64,000 nucleotides of DNA from Ipomoea triloba (Eukaryota; Streptophyta; Magnoliopsida; Solanales; Convolvulaceae): positions 29,522,396-29,586,395 of the forward strand of contig NC_044916.1 in the NCBI RefSeq assembly GCF_003576645.1, given 5' to 3'. Positions 22,600 through 35,453 of this stretch are shown here, in pieces (within the stretch, counting starts at the first letter, position 1; each line of letters opens with the position of its first letter). A model generated the notes under the pieces. The model did no database searches and was not told the DNA's origin. It saw only the letters and a list, made by a program, of their open reading frames with translations. The translations under genes and the position numbers were made by a program.

Positions 22600-23300
22600 A
22601 TACAGGTCGATGTACCGTGGTATATTCTCTATCAAGCTTGATAGAGCAAAAGAACTATTGGCAGAAGATGTGAAATTTAAAAAAAAAAAGGTTTTAAATT
22701 TGATCATGTATGGTCTATTGTTAAAGACTTTGAGAAATTTAAAGCTACCTCGAGTAGAGAACCAATTCCAAGTATTACAAGTCGAATGTGAAATTCTGAT
22801 ATTGAATAATTAGAGTCACAAGTCAATAGAGTTGTTAAGTCAATAGGTTTATCATCTTTCTGCCTTAATTTAGACGATGATTTTGAAACTCGTGGCTTGA
22901 GCAATGAACGCCCTACCGACCGTAAGAAGGGAAAAAAATAAGCAAGAATTTACAAAATGTCATGAATATTTTACAAAAGTCACGGCACATAATGAAAAGA
23001 TTGCATAAATGCTCGAACAAAGTCAAGCTCAACTCCCAAAAAATTATGAGCTTCAAATGATAAAATCTCAAAATGAAGCAAAACAATTGGAGGTGACGGA
23101 ACTCCAAGAAGAGAATAAAATCATGAGCATAGATGCAGATTCCATCACAGACCTAATAAGGCATGAATGGGTCAAAAATACACAATTACGGACTCATCCA
23201 AAGAGAGTTCGTCAACCATTTGGAAGAGTTGAATCAAGTAGCTAGTTTAACCAATATTTTGATAATTTGGGAGAAAATGAGAGTGACATTGGAGATTAAT
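22600..23300 (+). pseudogene. Degenerate NAM-associated C-terminal-like protein (transposon-related)
   Basis: Frames at 22610-22813 and 23009-23245 carry a DRAKELLAEDVKFK start, a middle part with LNLDDDFETRGLSNERP read between them, and a helical part (MLEQSQAQLPKNYELQM, NEAKQLEVTELQEENKIM). Plant proteins with this plan (trihelix plus NAM-associated C-terminus) are abundant partners of PIF/Harbinger transposases. Stops and shifts separate the parts, so it is dead. Family assignment is from memory of the motif pattern. Confidence 0.55.
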
Positions 23301-23419
23301 GAATTTCGGTATGTTTAAAGTAATTTTAGATATAATTTATTTTTAATAATATAAAATTTATATTTAACAATTTAACAAAATATACAAATACGGAGCATAT
23401 TAAAACTAAATAAAGGATA

Positions 23420-23680
23420 TAAACCCTACTTGGTTAATGCCCTACGTAGGAGGGAAGCAATTAGGTCTTATCTTGGTAGTACTATTTTTTATTGTTTATC
23501 TATCAGTAGCTCGTTTTTATCTATTTCTTTTGAATTTATTCTACGGTTTAGGAATCAATTTGATCATGCGTTAGTGAGGGTAGCTTAGATTCAGGCTGAA
23601 CGTTTGTACTGGGATAGTGCTCCCCTAATTTCTTTGTTGAGTCTTAATATATTGATTTGTTTGGTTGGTTTTTAAAAATA
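23420..23680 (+). pseudogene. Possible LINE RNase H C-terminal scrap
   Basis: A broken frame contains FRNQFDHALVRVA and ERLYWDSAPL, which resemble the R-x-x-N-x-x-A-H-x-L-A-R and W-x-x-x-P-P end of plant L1 RNase H domains. It is short and has a stop in the middle. Low confidence. Confidence 0.35.
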
Positions 23681-23944
23681 AAGGATATAAAAGAAATTAG
23701 AAATTAGAAATTAAAAATAAAAATAAGGGCAAAATGAGAAAAAAAAAACACACCACCAAAATGGTGGAAGATCGCCGCCAAATTTGGCGCTGCAGTGTTC
23801 ATCTCGCACCAATCATTGGCGCGCCGATTGGAGTGGCTCTCATCATTTTTTTTTGCCTTGCCCATTGGGGAGCTGAGGTCTTAAAAGAAATTAAAATTGA
23901 AGAACAAAATCTAAAAAGTCTCTCGATCTTTCACTCGGCGCGGC

Positions 23945-24340
23945 ATGGCGGACAAATGGGAATTGTTGAACGACATCAAAAACAAACTCCAACAACTCTC
24001 TCTTTCCATCAGCAAGTCGGACAACAGACGCCTGATATATGTGGTTGAAGGATTTGTGAAAGGGATGGAGGATATTATAGCTGAGATTGCAACCATAAAG
24101 AGCGAGATCATCGAGCTGAGAGCTGACATGGTCGTTATGGAACAGAGGGAAAGAAGATTCCGGGAACTCATGCGTGAAGCCCTTCAAACTCTTGTGGCCG
24201 TTGTGGGTGATTTTACAACGTTTATTATTATTATTCTGGGAATATATGGATGCGCAATTGCGCACATGTCCATAGCTCAGCTCATATGTCTGTGTGACTG
24301 TGTGTGGGTATATACAACAATGGACAAGTTGGGATTTTAG
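23945..24340 (+). CDS. Small coiled-coil protein gene, copy 3, with hydrophobic tail
   Basis: A 131-residue frame from ATG 23945 to TAG 24340. The N-terminal half is helical and heptad-like (MADKWELLNDIKNKLQQL, EIATIKSEIIELRADMVV). It has the block MEQRERRFRELMREALQTL, which parallels AFKEDRAKKAIEFLKEALRLL in copy 2. A hydrophobic segment (TTFIIIILGIYGCAIA, about residues 91-106) follows. Together with copies 1 and 2 on the same strand this looks like a tandem family of coiled-coil proteins with a C-terminal anchor. The last 25 residues are less convincing as coding. Function unknown. Confidence 0.5.
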   Translation: MADKWELLNDIKNKLQQLSLSISKSDNRRLIYVVEGFVKGMEDIIAEIATIKSEIIELRADMVVMEQRERRFRELMREALQTLVAVVGDFTTFIIIILGIYGCAIAHMSIAQLICLCDCVWVYTTMDKLGF

Positions 24341-26310
24341 GAATGTTAGTTTTACATTCTCTGAGTCGATCTTATAATTGTTGACCATAAGTGTTCATTT
24401 GTTGTAATAATTGAAATTCTACCTATGTTTTGTAGATTTCTAGAAGATTGGACTCCAGAATTCCACTAATTACTTGCACATCACAAGGAATTATTGGTAG
24501 AGATGCACAAAGCTAACTCATGAGTTTCAAGAGGTTGGTTCAATAATGTAATAAAACTTCTGATCATGAAAATTGAGGTACGTGGCCGGAAGTCACATAC
24601 AAGATCACAAACAGGCCGGAGATAGTCAATATGCCTATCAACTTCATCAATACGTACTATGCATGCATTATATTGCTTCCTTGGATAATCTATATATCTT
24701 TCTCAATATATATTATTTGGAGAGTGAGTGAGTGAGTTAGTTTAGCTTAATGACACGTACTCCTTACATATATAGATCAGATAACCTCATCATGTTATAT
24801 AATTAATAATGAATAATTACTATTTTACTTTTACAAAGTCATAAAGTATACAATATGCATTGATATCGTCTCACTCTTTTAATTTGTTGTTGATTGGTCC
24901 GCCAATATAATTTTGCCTTCCTGTTTTTACTATGCATGCATTCATTATATATATTGCTTCCTTGGACAATTCTTCTTTCATTTTCCCATAACTTGCAATT
25001 CATCAATGAGGCAATATTGATTTGTGGAAAACATCAATAGTGACAACCTGTATATGTCTTCAAGGGAGGTCTGGTCTTTGTTAGGAATGTATTATTTGAA
25101 TTTCAATAGCTAGGTGTTATTTATTATGTATCTTGTACAGTTCTCAGTTAAGTTAACGATCATCAGATTATCTCATCCTCGTCGTCTTAAACCATTAGGG
25201 TTCATTGCTACACTTTTATCCCTCAATTGTGAAATTTTTTATTCAAACGTTCAATGGCGCGGGGAATAAAAATCGAATGCCGCGATATTCATAGTCAAAT
25301 GTTGGCAATCATGTATTTTTTTCCCTGACTAATCGAAACAAATTAATCACAATAATTAGGTGGTTAATATAAGAAAGAAAAAATTTGAACAATAATGTCA
25401 AATATTAAAAATATTATTCTATCTACAAAAATACCAATCTTTCATACCAATATGTTAATACAATTTGTAACACAATATATTCTTTCATACTTTAATCGTA
25501 ATATAACAGTACATATACTTCTTTGCAACGTAATCTATACATATATATCACGGATTGAGACCCGCGAGAGGTCTCACACAAGTTTTTGCTTTTATATATA
25601 TAGTACAGTTCATTCAATATATACATAACATATTTTTAAAAAATAGGAAGGGGGGAAAAGTGTAATTTGCCCATATTATAATAATACTCTCGCACTCTCT
25701 CTATCACACATATATAGAATACGGTTCAAATGCGGATAGTGCGCTCATGTGCGGTTGTGCGGTGAGAGGAGAGTTATTGATCTTGCCAAAATCAACGTCC
25801 AAGATTAACAATAATGATTTAAAAAAAAACGCGGTGACAATTTGAATAATCCTAGCTAGGCATTAATTTGGGAGCCTAGAATAATTGTTCTTAAGATTTT
25901 TTTTTTTGGATAAATTCACCGGGTTTTTCTCCGTCCATGTAATCGTTCGAGTCCACCTACATTTGCTCCGAGAGGCACAAAAGTTGGATCGAGAATCATC
26001 ACTTGATTGTTGTTAAGATTTTAGTTAGAAGAGAGACTCGACAATAAAAAAAAAAAATTAAAAAGTGACCATATTTATAATTGATTGATGGAAACAATCT
26101 CACTTTAGATGTTGTAATATTCATATATTGATTCAAACTCATTCATCATTCATACATGCATGCCGACTCCCCAAAAAGCATTACATTAAATAAAGTAGTT
26201 TTAATTTCCAGTATTATTATTATTATGCATATATGACACAACCAATCAATATAATAGAAAAGTACAATACACTAAGAATATATATATATAACAATTAAAA
26301 CTCACTTAAA
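24341..26310. other. Intergenic, no gene seen
   Basis: AT-rich. A near-repeat of a segment with ACTATGCATGCATT and TATATTGCTTCCTTGGA occurs near 24655-24690 and 24929-24965. A motif at 25550-25585 (TTGAGACCCGCGAGAGGTC) matches the termini of the hairpin MITE at 47999-48414, so a degraded end of that family is present. Confidence 0.45.
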
Positions 26311-26389
26311 AAAAGACAAGTTTGAAACATTACTCGTACGTATAATTGAAAGTATCATAACTATATCTAATAACAATTAAAACTCACTT

Positions 26390-27715
26390 TTTTATTTTTT
26401 TTTTAAAATAATTTTATTGATGAGCAAAAAGTCTGGGGGAAACAAAACCCCTACAGTCAAGCCAAAGAGCAAGAAAAACCTTTACAGGAAGAGAATTGAA
26501 AGAGCAAAAGAAATTGGGCAAGCTTTTGTTAAGACCTTCCGTGGCAAGGGCATCAGCCACTTGGTTTGCCTCTCAATAGATATGCTTTAAGGATGATCCC
26601 CACGAAAAGAGGCACGAGCGAATGAAGTTGATAGCTTCCCTAATCTTCCAAGGGGTCTTTGTCGTTTTGGAGTTAACAATGCGAGCAAGACAGATTGAGT
26701 CCACTTCCACAAGGTAGGGTGTCTTTGCTGTTAGTTCACACCATTGAAGGGCAAAGCGAAGAGCTAAGGTTTCTGCCTCAAGAGCCGAAGAAGCTGCTAA
26801 TGGGAAACAAAGTCCTGCAACTAAAAAACCATGAGAGTCGCGCAAACAAGCTCCGCCTGCTGTGCCGTTAGCAGAAAATAATGCATCTGTATTGAGCTTC
26901 AATCGACCGGAAGGTGGAGCGAGCCATTTGATCCAGATAGTTCGTTTTCGCGCTGTGGCTGAAAATCTTGCGATCAAACCCTGTGAAAGCAAAACGGAGT
27001 CTGAAGTGTCTCTGCATTGAATGGGTCTAGAAAGGGATATCAACACAGTCTCACATTTGATTCTTTTAACAGTGCCAGGGATAGAAAAGGTGGATCCATT
27101 ATGAATTGATTCATTGTAAGATACCCAAAGTTGCCAAATAATCAGACTGGGAAGAAGACGCGCTAAGCAGCCAACTGCAGAGTTTGGAGATGAAAACAAC
27201 CACCAAATGTGACATGTTGCACGAACAGTGCTAGCATTTGACATTGATAGTCCAAATATCCCGCCAAAGTGTTGCCAAATTTGTTGAACTCGGTCGCAAA
27301 GCAATAAACAATGTTCCAAGCTCGCACATGCTCTAAGACAAAATGGACAAACTGATGGAACACAAAAACCGAAACGTTCAATGACGTCTGGGAACGGAAG
27401 TAGTCTTCTCAAGAGTTTCCACATTAGAATAGATACTTTGGGAGGTATTCCTCCGCCCCAAATGCAGCTAGATGATAAAGTTAATCCCGCTTTTGGTCGA
27501 AGGCAGTCATATGCCGAGGAAAAACAAAAATTTCCATAGGTGGATGGCATCCAAACAAGATCGCCAGCAACTTGCACTGTGTTTTCATCAACAAAAACAG
27601 CCACCTCTTGTATACGACGCAAAGTAAGGGAGCCCGAATGCCTGGACGAGTCTTCTGGGTAGCGAGCATGCATGAAATCACTCCATAAGGATCCCCCTCG
27701 CTTGAAATTGAAATA
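26390..27715 (-). mobile_element. 5'-truncated L1-type LINE (zf-RVT and RNase H region)
   Basis: A minus-strand frame (26573-27772, lowest stop at 26573) encodes the L1 tail. The zinc-binding reverse-transcriptase region is SCIWGGGIPPKVSILMWKLL with C-x-x-C and H-x-x-x-C (CPFCLRACASLEHCLLLC). An RVT_3-type RNase H follows (LNTDALFSANGTAGG, SALEAETLALRFALQWC). The DALATEG end lies in another frame near 26550, so there is one frameshift. The T-run at 26390-26402 is the reversed poly-A tail. The element is flanked by imperfect direct repeats of about 55-67 bp (26314-26368 and 27716-27782), longer than a normal L1 target duplication. It cannot move autonomously. Confidence 0.88.
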
Positions 27716-27731
27716 AGACAATTTTGAAACA

Positions 27732-28155
27732 TTACTCGTACGTATAATTGAAAATATAATTGAAAGTATCATAACTATATCTTGGATTAGTTACGTTTTC
27801 AAGTCGTTCACAATAAGCCCACGTGCTTTCACCATTGAAAAATACAAGTTCAACATCATAACCACCAAGAGGTGCAAGTTTGTCATTCTCATTATTTACC
27901 CAAGTCCAATAACAACCAAACCCCCATGTGTTTAAAACCTTTGAACAACAATCGAGAGAAGGCCCTGGACGCTGGCGTCCATTAATTCCATCTGCTTGAA
28001 CAATTCCAAGAATTAATTTCCAACATTCATCAGTTGGTTCTTCTATTGAACATTTTAGATCCTCAACATCACATGATGAGTCTTATTCTTCCAATTGATA
28101 TAGATAGCACCAATACCAACAAAAAGAAGATGGCATTAGAGTTGAAACTTTGCAT
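27732..28155 (-). pseudogene. Small secreted Cys-rich protein gene, copy A (frameshifted)
   Basis: ATG at 28155 starts a hydrophobic signal peptide (AIFFLLVLVLSISI). A missing base near 28090 shifts the frame relative to the mature part, which reads on as DECWKLILGIVQADGINGR, a CC pair, a GCYW motif and TWAYCERLENVTNP before TAA at 27732-27734. It is homologous to the intact gene at 41893 and the relic at 43690. It lies about 460 bp downstream of PAE copy A on the same strand. The last codons come from the direct repeat next to the LINE. Confidence 0.75.
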
Positions 28156-28308
28156 TTCTAATATTATTCTTTTGTTCAATTCACAAATAAATGTTAAAAT
28201 GCGTTAGCTATATCCATCAATCAATACATCTTGTATGTTATGACAAGAGAGAAATTAATATTATACAAATAGTATGCATAATATTTAATGACTTCCTGTA
28301 CAAATTGA

Positions 28309-28347
<39 letters not shown>
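28309..28347. repeat. (TA)n microsatellite
   Basis: Uninterrupted TA repeat between the Cys-rich copy A and PAE copy A. Confidence 0.9.
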
Positions 28348-28350
<3 letters not shown>

Positions 28351-28615
28351 AGTTTTATATAATAAAATTTTATGGTAAATGCACTTTTAGTTGTGAATAA
28401 TATAATTACAAAATTACAACAAAGTAAGTTTAGACTAATTATATATTTTGTATTTATGATACCATGTTTTATAAGTAGCAAACATTACATTGACTGTGAT
28501 TGCTTGCTAGCTTAAGCTTAGCTTAGTCATCCTTTCGATTAACAAGTACATAAAGCATAGGATAGGATATTGTGCATGATTACATACTATACGTCATCCA
28601 TGCACTGCAAATTAA

Positions 28616-31462
28616 TCAGGTGAGACTGTTACTTGGTACTGATGAACAATTATTGAGGTACGGATATGGATATTTGTCTATTATATAAACTCCTCTCCTG
28701 TCAAAGTACCAGTCTCTAAATAGTTTTGCAATTGTCTGTCAAAAAAAAAAAGAATATTTATGAAGTGAAATATTATATGATCAATTACATAAGGATAAAC
28801 AATTGAGTTGATTATAATACCTCATTACTCCCCTCGATTACCATGTCTAAATCCCAGTTACGAGATGGTTCTTGTCCATGAGCAGTAAGGGAGGTAATCA
28901 AGACTCCTTTTGACAATGAATTTGTTTGATTTGGCAATAGACTCAAAAACTCCAATCTTAAATCTGGAAAACATACATAAAACACATAATAACTATTTGA
29001 TCATAATGTGTGTAGAGTTGTTCCAACTATACTTGTGTGAATGTATAGTAAGAAAATGAATTATTTTTTGTGCTTAATTAAATTAGATAATGCTAACCTT
29101 GTAAGACTTTATAAATCTCACTTGAACAAGTAGTGCAATTCACGATGCAATTTTTTATTGTTGCATTATGTTTAAAAGTCCATGATACCTGAAACATGTT
29201 AAGGAAAAATAACAACATATATAACCCACACTATGAATAGATGACAAATAATGAAATTAGATCATAAACACATACACACACTACATATGGATTTCTTAAT
29301 TTTCTTTTTAATTACTGTAACAAATATCATATATCGTATATACATGGTGCATTTAAAGTAAAACACCTACTATCGTCTAACCTGAACATTATCGAACGCA
29401 GACATCAAGAAAAAGATAGGAGTTTGGATATCTTGCTGCACATTCTGAGCAAAGAAGCACTGCATTCGATCCATGCACAATTGTACGTTCACAATAATAA
29501 TTAATATAAGTACGTTCATATTAAAGCTGAAACAATTAAAATTAAGAATAACTAATTAAGATATTAATTACCAGATGCGGACTTAATCTCGATGTGCAAG
29601 TTTTGGGTAACGACTTAGTGGATCCCTGATCCATATAAATAAATTAAACTTTTGATTTGATTGTATAATATAAAAATCTCTGCAAGAAATAAATTGTATT
29701 GTATATATATAAAAGCAAATTGATTTAATTCTTTATTGAAAAATGTTTATTATCCTTAATTTATCACTCACAACCCAATTATTCCTTAGCTGCAGTGACA
29801 AAATCCTAAACTTTAATTTTTATTTTTTTTTATAAAATAGCTTTATGTATTCATTGTACTGTCTAGAATTTTGTCACATTATAGAGTAATTAGTTTGTGA
29901 GTGGCAAAATTAGGGATTTGTAGCATAGTTTATTTTTATTTACTACTCCATATCTCCTAGTAAAGAACAAAACATATATATACACACACCAATGCTTTTG
30001 TATATATATTTTTGAAGATGTAAAAATAAAGGAAAGAAGAGAAAAATACATGCAATGTTATCAATCCTTGGAAGGTTGGTGTAAAACTGTTCCCTTCAAA
30101 TCTTGTCCTGTTAATTATAGTAATTATATATACACAAATATCAAAAAGTCATGTAATCTTTTTATGTGAAAATTTGCTATAATTAATTATATGATATATC
30201 AAATTACAAGTCTTAAAAAGAAGATAGAACTTTAATAAAATTATATATAAATCTTACGAAGGAAAGAAATATCCAGCATCCGACAAACATTTTACTCGAA
30301 TAGCATAAGGCAACAAATTGCGAAATCCATCACAATGAAGTGTAGCCGCAACTCCTCCGGCAGAACTACCAAACAGAAGTGCCTATAACAATAACATTAA
30401 TAATAATAATAATAATAATAATATAACAACAAATTGCGAAAATGTTACGTTATGGGCCATTATCATTCCCTTTTGAAGCAACTCTTGCATAACAGCATCG
30501 AAAATCCTAGCACCTCTGAAGTAGAGATTGGTGCCCTGCAAAATAGTACACTTAGTTTACAAATTAAATTATACTGAGTATATACACACACACAATGCCA
30601 ACATACATTGTAAATTGTTTGGGAATCGCCTGTGAATGATGATCCATCACAGTAGGTGATCACAACTTTATTCCAGTCAAAGAAATCTATAATATAATTT
30701 GTAAAAAAATATTTCATTAATCAGTAAAGTATATGGAATTGTAAAAATGTGTATTAAATTAAAACAAATATACCTGGATTTTTTTCTTCGTCCTTGTCCA
30801 GAATGTTACCAAAATAGAATGGTATTGGATCTAAGGTAATATTATGATCTGCAGCATATTGGATGCAAAATCCAGGAGTGGCGCACCATGCTCCTCCCTG
30901 AAATTCGATCAAGTAAATAATTCAAGGATTGTGTCTTATAATTCAAAATGCAATTTGATTTATAATTTTTTTTGTTTAATATATATATACTTAGCTTACA
31001 GGAAGATATACTATCCAATTCCCAATTCCATTGCCGAATCCTTGAAAAAAGTAATAGGAAGCTGGCTTCCCAGTCAAGCAAACTGAAAGGAATATATGAA
31101 TGTGAAATTAATTAATGAAATAATAAATTAAAAGTTTTATTAGAACCCTAGCTAGTAGATCAGAAGCTAGAATAGATGGAATAAATTAAATATAATATTA
31201 CCAGCTCCAGCATCAGACTGCACCAGTGTTGGATTAACAAATAATCCTGAAAAAGAAAAGAAAAGAAAACCATATCCTTAGCTAGCTTGTTATCTTATAT
31301 TCTATGAGATCAGAAACTTAAAAGAAAGTAAAATAGTTTGGATCTTAACTAAAAAGTTTAAGATTAGAGCAGTAAGTAGAAAAAGAATAGGGCACCATTG
31401 GAAGTAATTGTAATAAGTTGAAAGACGAGGAAGAAGAATAAGAGGCGCTTGGTTTCCGCCAT
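28616..31462 (-). CDS. PAE: Pectin acetylesterase, copy A (intact, 13 exons)
   Basis: Exons on minus: 31396-31462, 31202-31246, 31000-31082, 30774-30897, 30607-30686, 30449-30535, 30258-30382, 30064-30121 approx, 29572-29625, 29382-29459, 29098-29188, 28821-28963, 28616-28735. All use GT-AG and sum to 1155 bp, 384 residues plus TGA. The enzyme removes acetyl groups from homogalacturonan in the cell wall (CE13/Notum family). The N-terminus is a signal peptide ([16 protein letters not shown]). The nucleophile motif GSSAGG gives Ser169; Asp264 (SAFD) and His326 (TAH) fit the triad. [14 protein letters not shown] and [11 protein letters not shown] are family signatures. The length agrees with plant PAEs (about 390). 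The exon structure is identical to copy C. Confidence 0.93.
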
Positions 31463-32200
31463 TTGTTTAAGATGGAGCTAATATAAATAGATCAGAGCTG
31501 AGATAATATATTGAGCCAGCTGCCGGAAGATCTCAGAGTAAGAGAATTTTGTAGGTATACTAACTTAGCTTAATTTGTCTCTGCTTCTCACACACATATA
31601 TATAGACAGTCGAAGAGATATTGTGGAAGACAAGTACCAGACGCAGCAGGTCGGCGGTAGCACAGGACAACGAAAAAAGTTTAAAAGGATCGGAAGAAAA
31701 AAAGTTGTATATAATTACATTAAAAATACATTATATATAATTATATTGTTCAAGAAATCAATAAGAATAATAGGCAACTATCTGTCTAACTACTCGACCA
31801 ACTTTATATATATATATCACATTAATGTGGTGACTCTCGAGATATATAGCTTTATAGCATATATATGACTCATAATCATTCTATAAACTTACAAGAGTTA
31901 GAGGGCATTCTTAACACGATATTAGTTTCATAGTCTTAGTCATTGTCGGACTTATTTAGGGTTGTATGACCTCTTAAGGATATAATAACGCTGGCATGTA
32001 GTCGGATGAAGGGCGGAAGGTTCAACCATAAGGTCTCTACTCCTTTTCATTTTGATTGATATGTATTGACAAATTTGTCCCCAATTTTTCAAGCTAAGGG
32101 TTTGGTTATGTCCTCTCTCCCTTTCCTTATAGTTTCAAATCGATAATAAAAGTTGATTTTTTTGGTTAAAAAATTAAAATAAAATTAATGTGATCACTCT

Positions 32201-32240
<40 letters not shown>

Positions 32241-33260
32241 CAAAGGATTCCATGAGAACCATCCTTCCCTTGAGAATTGCAAATAATTAATCTCATCAGT
32301 TCATTTAAGACAATGATCAAGAGTTAAAAATTAAGAAGAAAATGTGGTGAAATTTATGTAAATACGATTATTCATCTTATAATGTCTGGTTGTGCATCTA
32401 GAAACGATCTCAAATATATTGTCAACTATTTTCTTAAAAAATGTAGTGCATAAATATATGGACAAGTAAGTACATGTATTTTTTTGTAAAAATGTGAAAT
32501 AATTTTAATTGTCTATTTGATTTAAAATAATCGGAGGAACAATGCCTTTAGGAAAAAAAAAAAGTTATAATATTTCTGTAAATATTATCAGTTTTGAACG
32601 TGTCCGGAGAAGCATTAACATCTATGCAGCTAGCTAGTTGGTAATAACCAAATAACACAATAAATGGCATGCAATAGATAGCAACGGAAGAGATGGGATA
32701 GAAACACGCACTACTACGCTTCTAGTCAAATCAAATTGGCATAGGCTTTATGGTGGATGGTATCATTAATGAATATCTATACAATATATTATAATCAAAT
32801 AAAAAACAATACATGCAATCATGCATTTTACCTTTTGCCTTTTATGTGTAAAAGTTGTTTTATTTTTAAAAAGTTATGTGCTAGGCTTGCCCACAAAAGG
32901 CACTTGATGGGTAACTAAAGGTTCCTTGAAAATACAAAAGGAATTTTTTATAATGATTATATTTTAAAAAAAAAAAATTCTTAGTGTTTAGATAAAAGTT
33001 AGATAATATTTTTTTCGTTTTAGTTAAAAAAAATTAAAAATTTGTAATTTTTTTATGTTTAGTTATTTTTTAAAACATGAACATAAATTTATTACTAAGT
33101 TATTTTTTTTCAAATGTATTAATTTTATAATAATATTATTATTAAGTAGAAGATGAGGGATCAAAGCAAATGGAAAAAGAACATTAAAAAAAAAAAACAA
33201 GTTGGTGAAGTAGAAGTACAGATGAGGGATCGGATCGACCAAATAAAAAGGAAAAACCAC
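31463..33260. other. Intergenic upstream of PAE A, no gene seen
   Basis: The first about 150 bp, read on minus, includes a TATATATA stretch near 31597-31605 that could be the PAE A TATA box. A (TA)n run lies at 32208-32236. The rest is AT-rich without coding signal. A sequence at about 32240-32420 looks like a short dispersed repeat but has no defined ends. Confidence 0.4.
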
Positions 33261-33274
33261 TTTTTTAAAAAAAG

Positions 33275-33600
33275 ATTATAAGAGATGTTTGGTAAATAGC
33301 GGTTAGTTGATTGAATTAGTAGATTTAACTAGTTGATAGCATTAGTTGATTGTAGAAAAGAATTTGGTAAATTAGCTGTTAGCTAATAGCGGATTATACA
33401 AAATTAATTTCTCAAAAATTTGATCGAAAAAGCTACTCTGAGCATCTTTTTAAATTTTAACATTTTAAAGTAATAAGTTTTAAAAAAAAAGCTAATTAAT
33501 TAAACACACATATTAATTGTTTAACCAAGTCAAACAGCTAATAGTGGTCAAATAAGCCAAAATTAACTTAGGCTAACTATTTTACCATAAGGCGTATATG
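33275..33600. repeat. Possible MITE with loose terminal inverted repeats
   Basis: The left part has TGTTTGGTAAATAGCGGTTA and repeated TTAGTTGATTG motifs. The right part, reverse-complemented, has TTTGACCACTATTAGCTG and related words. Symmetry is imperfect and no target duplication was fixed. Confidence 0.3.
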
Positions 33601-33729
33601 AGAGGAAAAGAAAGATGTTGATAATAAATGCAAAGTAAAATAAAAAGAAGGAAAAGAAAGATGATATTAAAACAAATTAAATGAAAGAGTTATACTTAAC
33701 TTCCCATCTTTATATATTTTCTCATTTTT

Positions 33730-33856
33730 ACTCACTATTGAAGCACAAAGAGTCAACAGTTGCCTCCATTGATTGAGGCTCAAATCCACTCACATCATTC
33801 ATGTGGGAGTGTAAACTGGGACACCGGGTGCCACTAGACCACAATATCTTTGGCAC
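33730..33856 (-). mobile_element. SINE-like element (minus strand)
   Basis: Read on minus it begins near GTGCCAAAGATATTGTGG, with a box A-like TGGTCTAGTGGCA and a box B-like GGATTTGAGCC followed by a tail with GTGCTTCAATAG. This is similar to the SINEs at 4152 and 44433. Target duplications are not clear. Confidence 0.55.
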
Positions 33857-35207
33857 AATAATATATGATAAGTAATCTTAATCTTCTGAGTTCCAAAAAA
33901 ACTATCAATATCGAAATTTTAATTGTGTAAGTAAAAATAGGAAGTAAAACTTTTGAATTCAAGTAATATTTTCTCAAATGAAAATGAATTATTGTTGTTA
34001 CGCATGTAGAGAAACAAAAATACTAGCTATTTGGTTCGTCCTCAAACTTAATTTGTCCCCAATTTTTCAAGGTTTTGGTAATGCATGTCCTCTCTCTATC
34101 TTTATATTTTCTTTGGTTAGAAAAAATAGGAGTCGTTTCTTTGGTTAAAAAAATTAAAATAACATTAATATGGATCAAAGACTATTTGTATTTACTTTTC
34201 TGTTAGACAAGAAAAATGTTAACATCCATGTGCTATGTTTTCATAGAATAATACTAGAAAAGCAAGCCCACCTTATTTGCTTTTCATTGTGTTATGTTTC
34301 ACGAAAAATGTTACCTCATTGTGTTATGTTATCACATAATACTACAAAAGCAATATCATAGGGAAAAAGGTAATGCATAATTGGCTCCCGTATATATTGT
34401 GATGTCTCATTGAGAATTAATAATAGACTATTAATTCTTTATAACTTAGTCTTCTATATTGTAATACATAATATTCTTTATGTCATAGTTTTCTATATAA
34501 TCATACATGATTCAAAGGAAAAAATATTATATAAATCGTACATTTTCAAACAAGAAAGAGCATTTGTATATACAAATCGTATAAAGGAAAAAAAAAATCT
34601 TCAATTAAATTATAATATTGATTATTTGATTTGATGAATAACATACCAAAAAAACATATATTGATAGATTTATTTGGATGATGATTAAATTTAAAATTTT
34701 TAAAAAAAATACAAAAGGCATAGAAGTCTCAAAAATACTCAATTTTGATAGCAATATCTAAGACGCCCTTTAAGTTAGAGCTTATTCTAATTGAACATGA
34801 GGGTTATATTGTTAATCTATTTGGTTTGTTATATTTTTAGACATTACATGTGACACATTGATTGTCAAATATAGGTAAATGCAGTCTATCTCCACTTATA
34901 ATATTCCAGTTGGATTTTTCATGAGCTTATACAATAAATCAAGAATTGATATTTCTTTACATCATATTAATTTTATAATATGAATTCGTTTGATATAAAA
35001 ATGAAAGAGCTAAATGGTGGATTAATAGAGGTTGGAGGACATCACTCTGGGTGATCTATTGTGAACAGAATAAGGTGGCGGACCGCCTTGTGTTGAGAAT
35101 CCCAAAATTAAATTTGTTCTTATACACAAAAGCTATAATAAATTGAAACTTGGGTCTTGGGCTGGGTTAATAGGTTTATGATATATTCTTACAAAAGCAA
35201 ATTATAC
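33857..35207. other. Intergenic, AT-rich
   Basis: No gene is seen. Short AT-rich open frames lack any recognisable domain. Confidence 0.4.
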
Positions 35208-35453
35208 CATAGACCGTGGTTCATCTTGCATTGCAGACTCTGTTCTAAAATGACATATAAATTTTGTGTAGTAAATTATTCTGTGAATCCGAGTCTACCT
35301 TGCAAGGTGGACCCGAGTCTAAATTACACAATTTACATACTGAATGTTCATAATCCAAATTGTAAACATTCAATATGTAAATTGCGAACATTCAGTATGT
35401 AAATTGTGTATTTTGAACACAGGTCCACCTTGCAAGATGAACCAGGGTCTATG
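35208..35453. mobile_element. MITE with 22-bp terminal inverted repeats
   Basis: The left end CATAGACCGTGGTTCATC and the right end GATGAACCAGGGTCTATG are inverted copies. Subterminal GTCTACCTTGCAAGGTGGAC is itself palindromic, and internal inverted copies of ATTCAGTATGTAAATTG occur. A related fragment lies at about 41155-41225. Confidence 0.75.
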
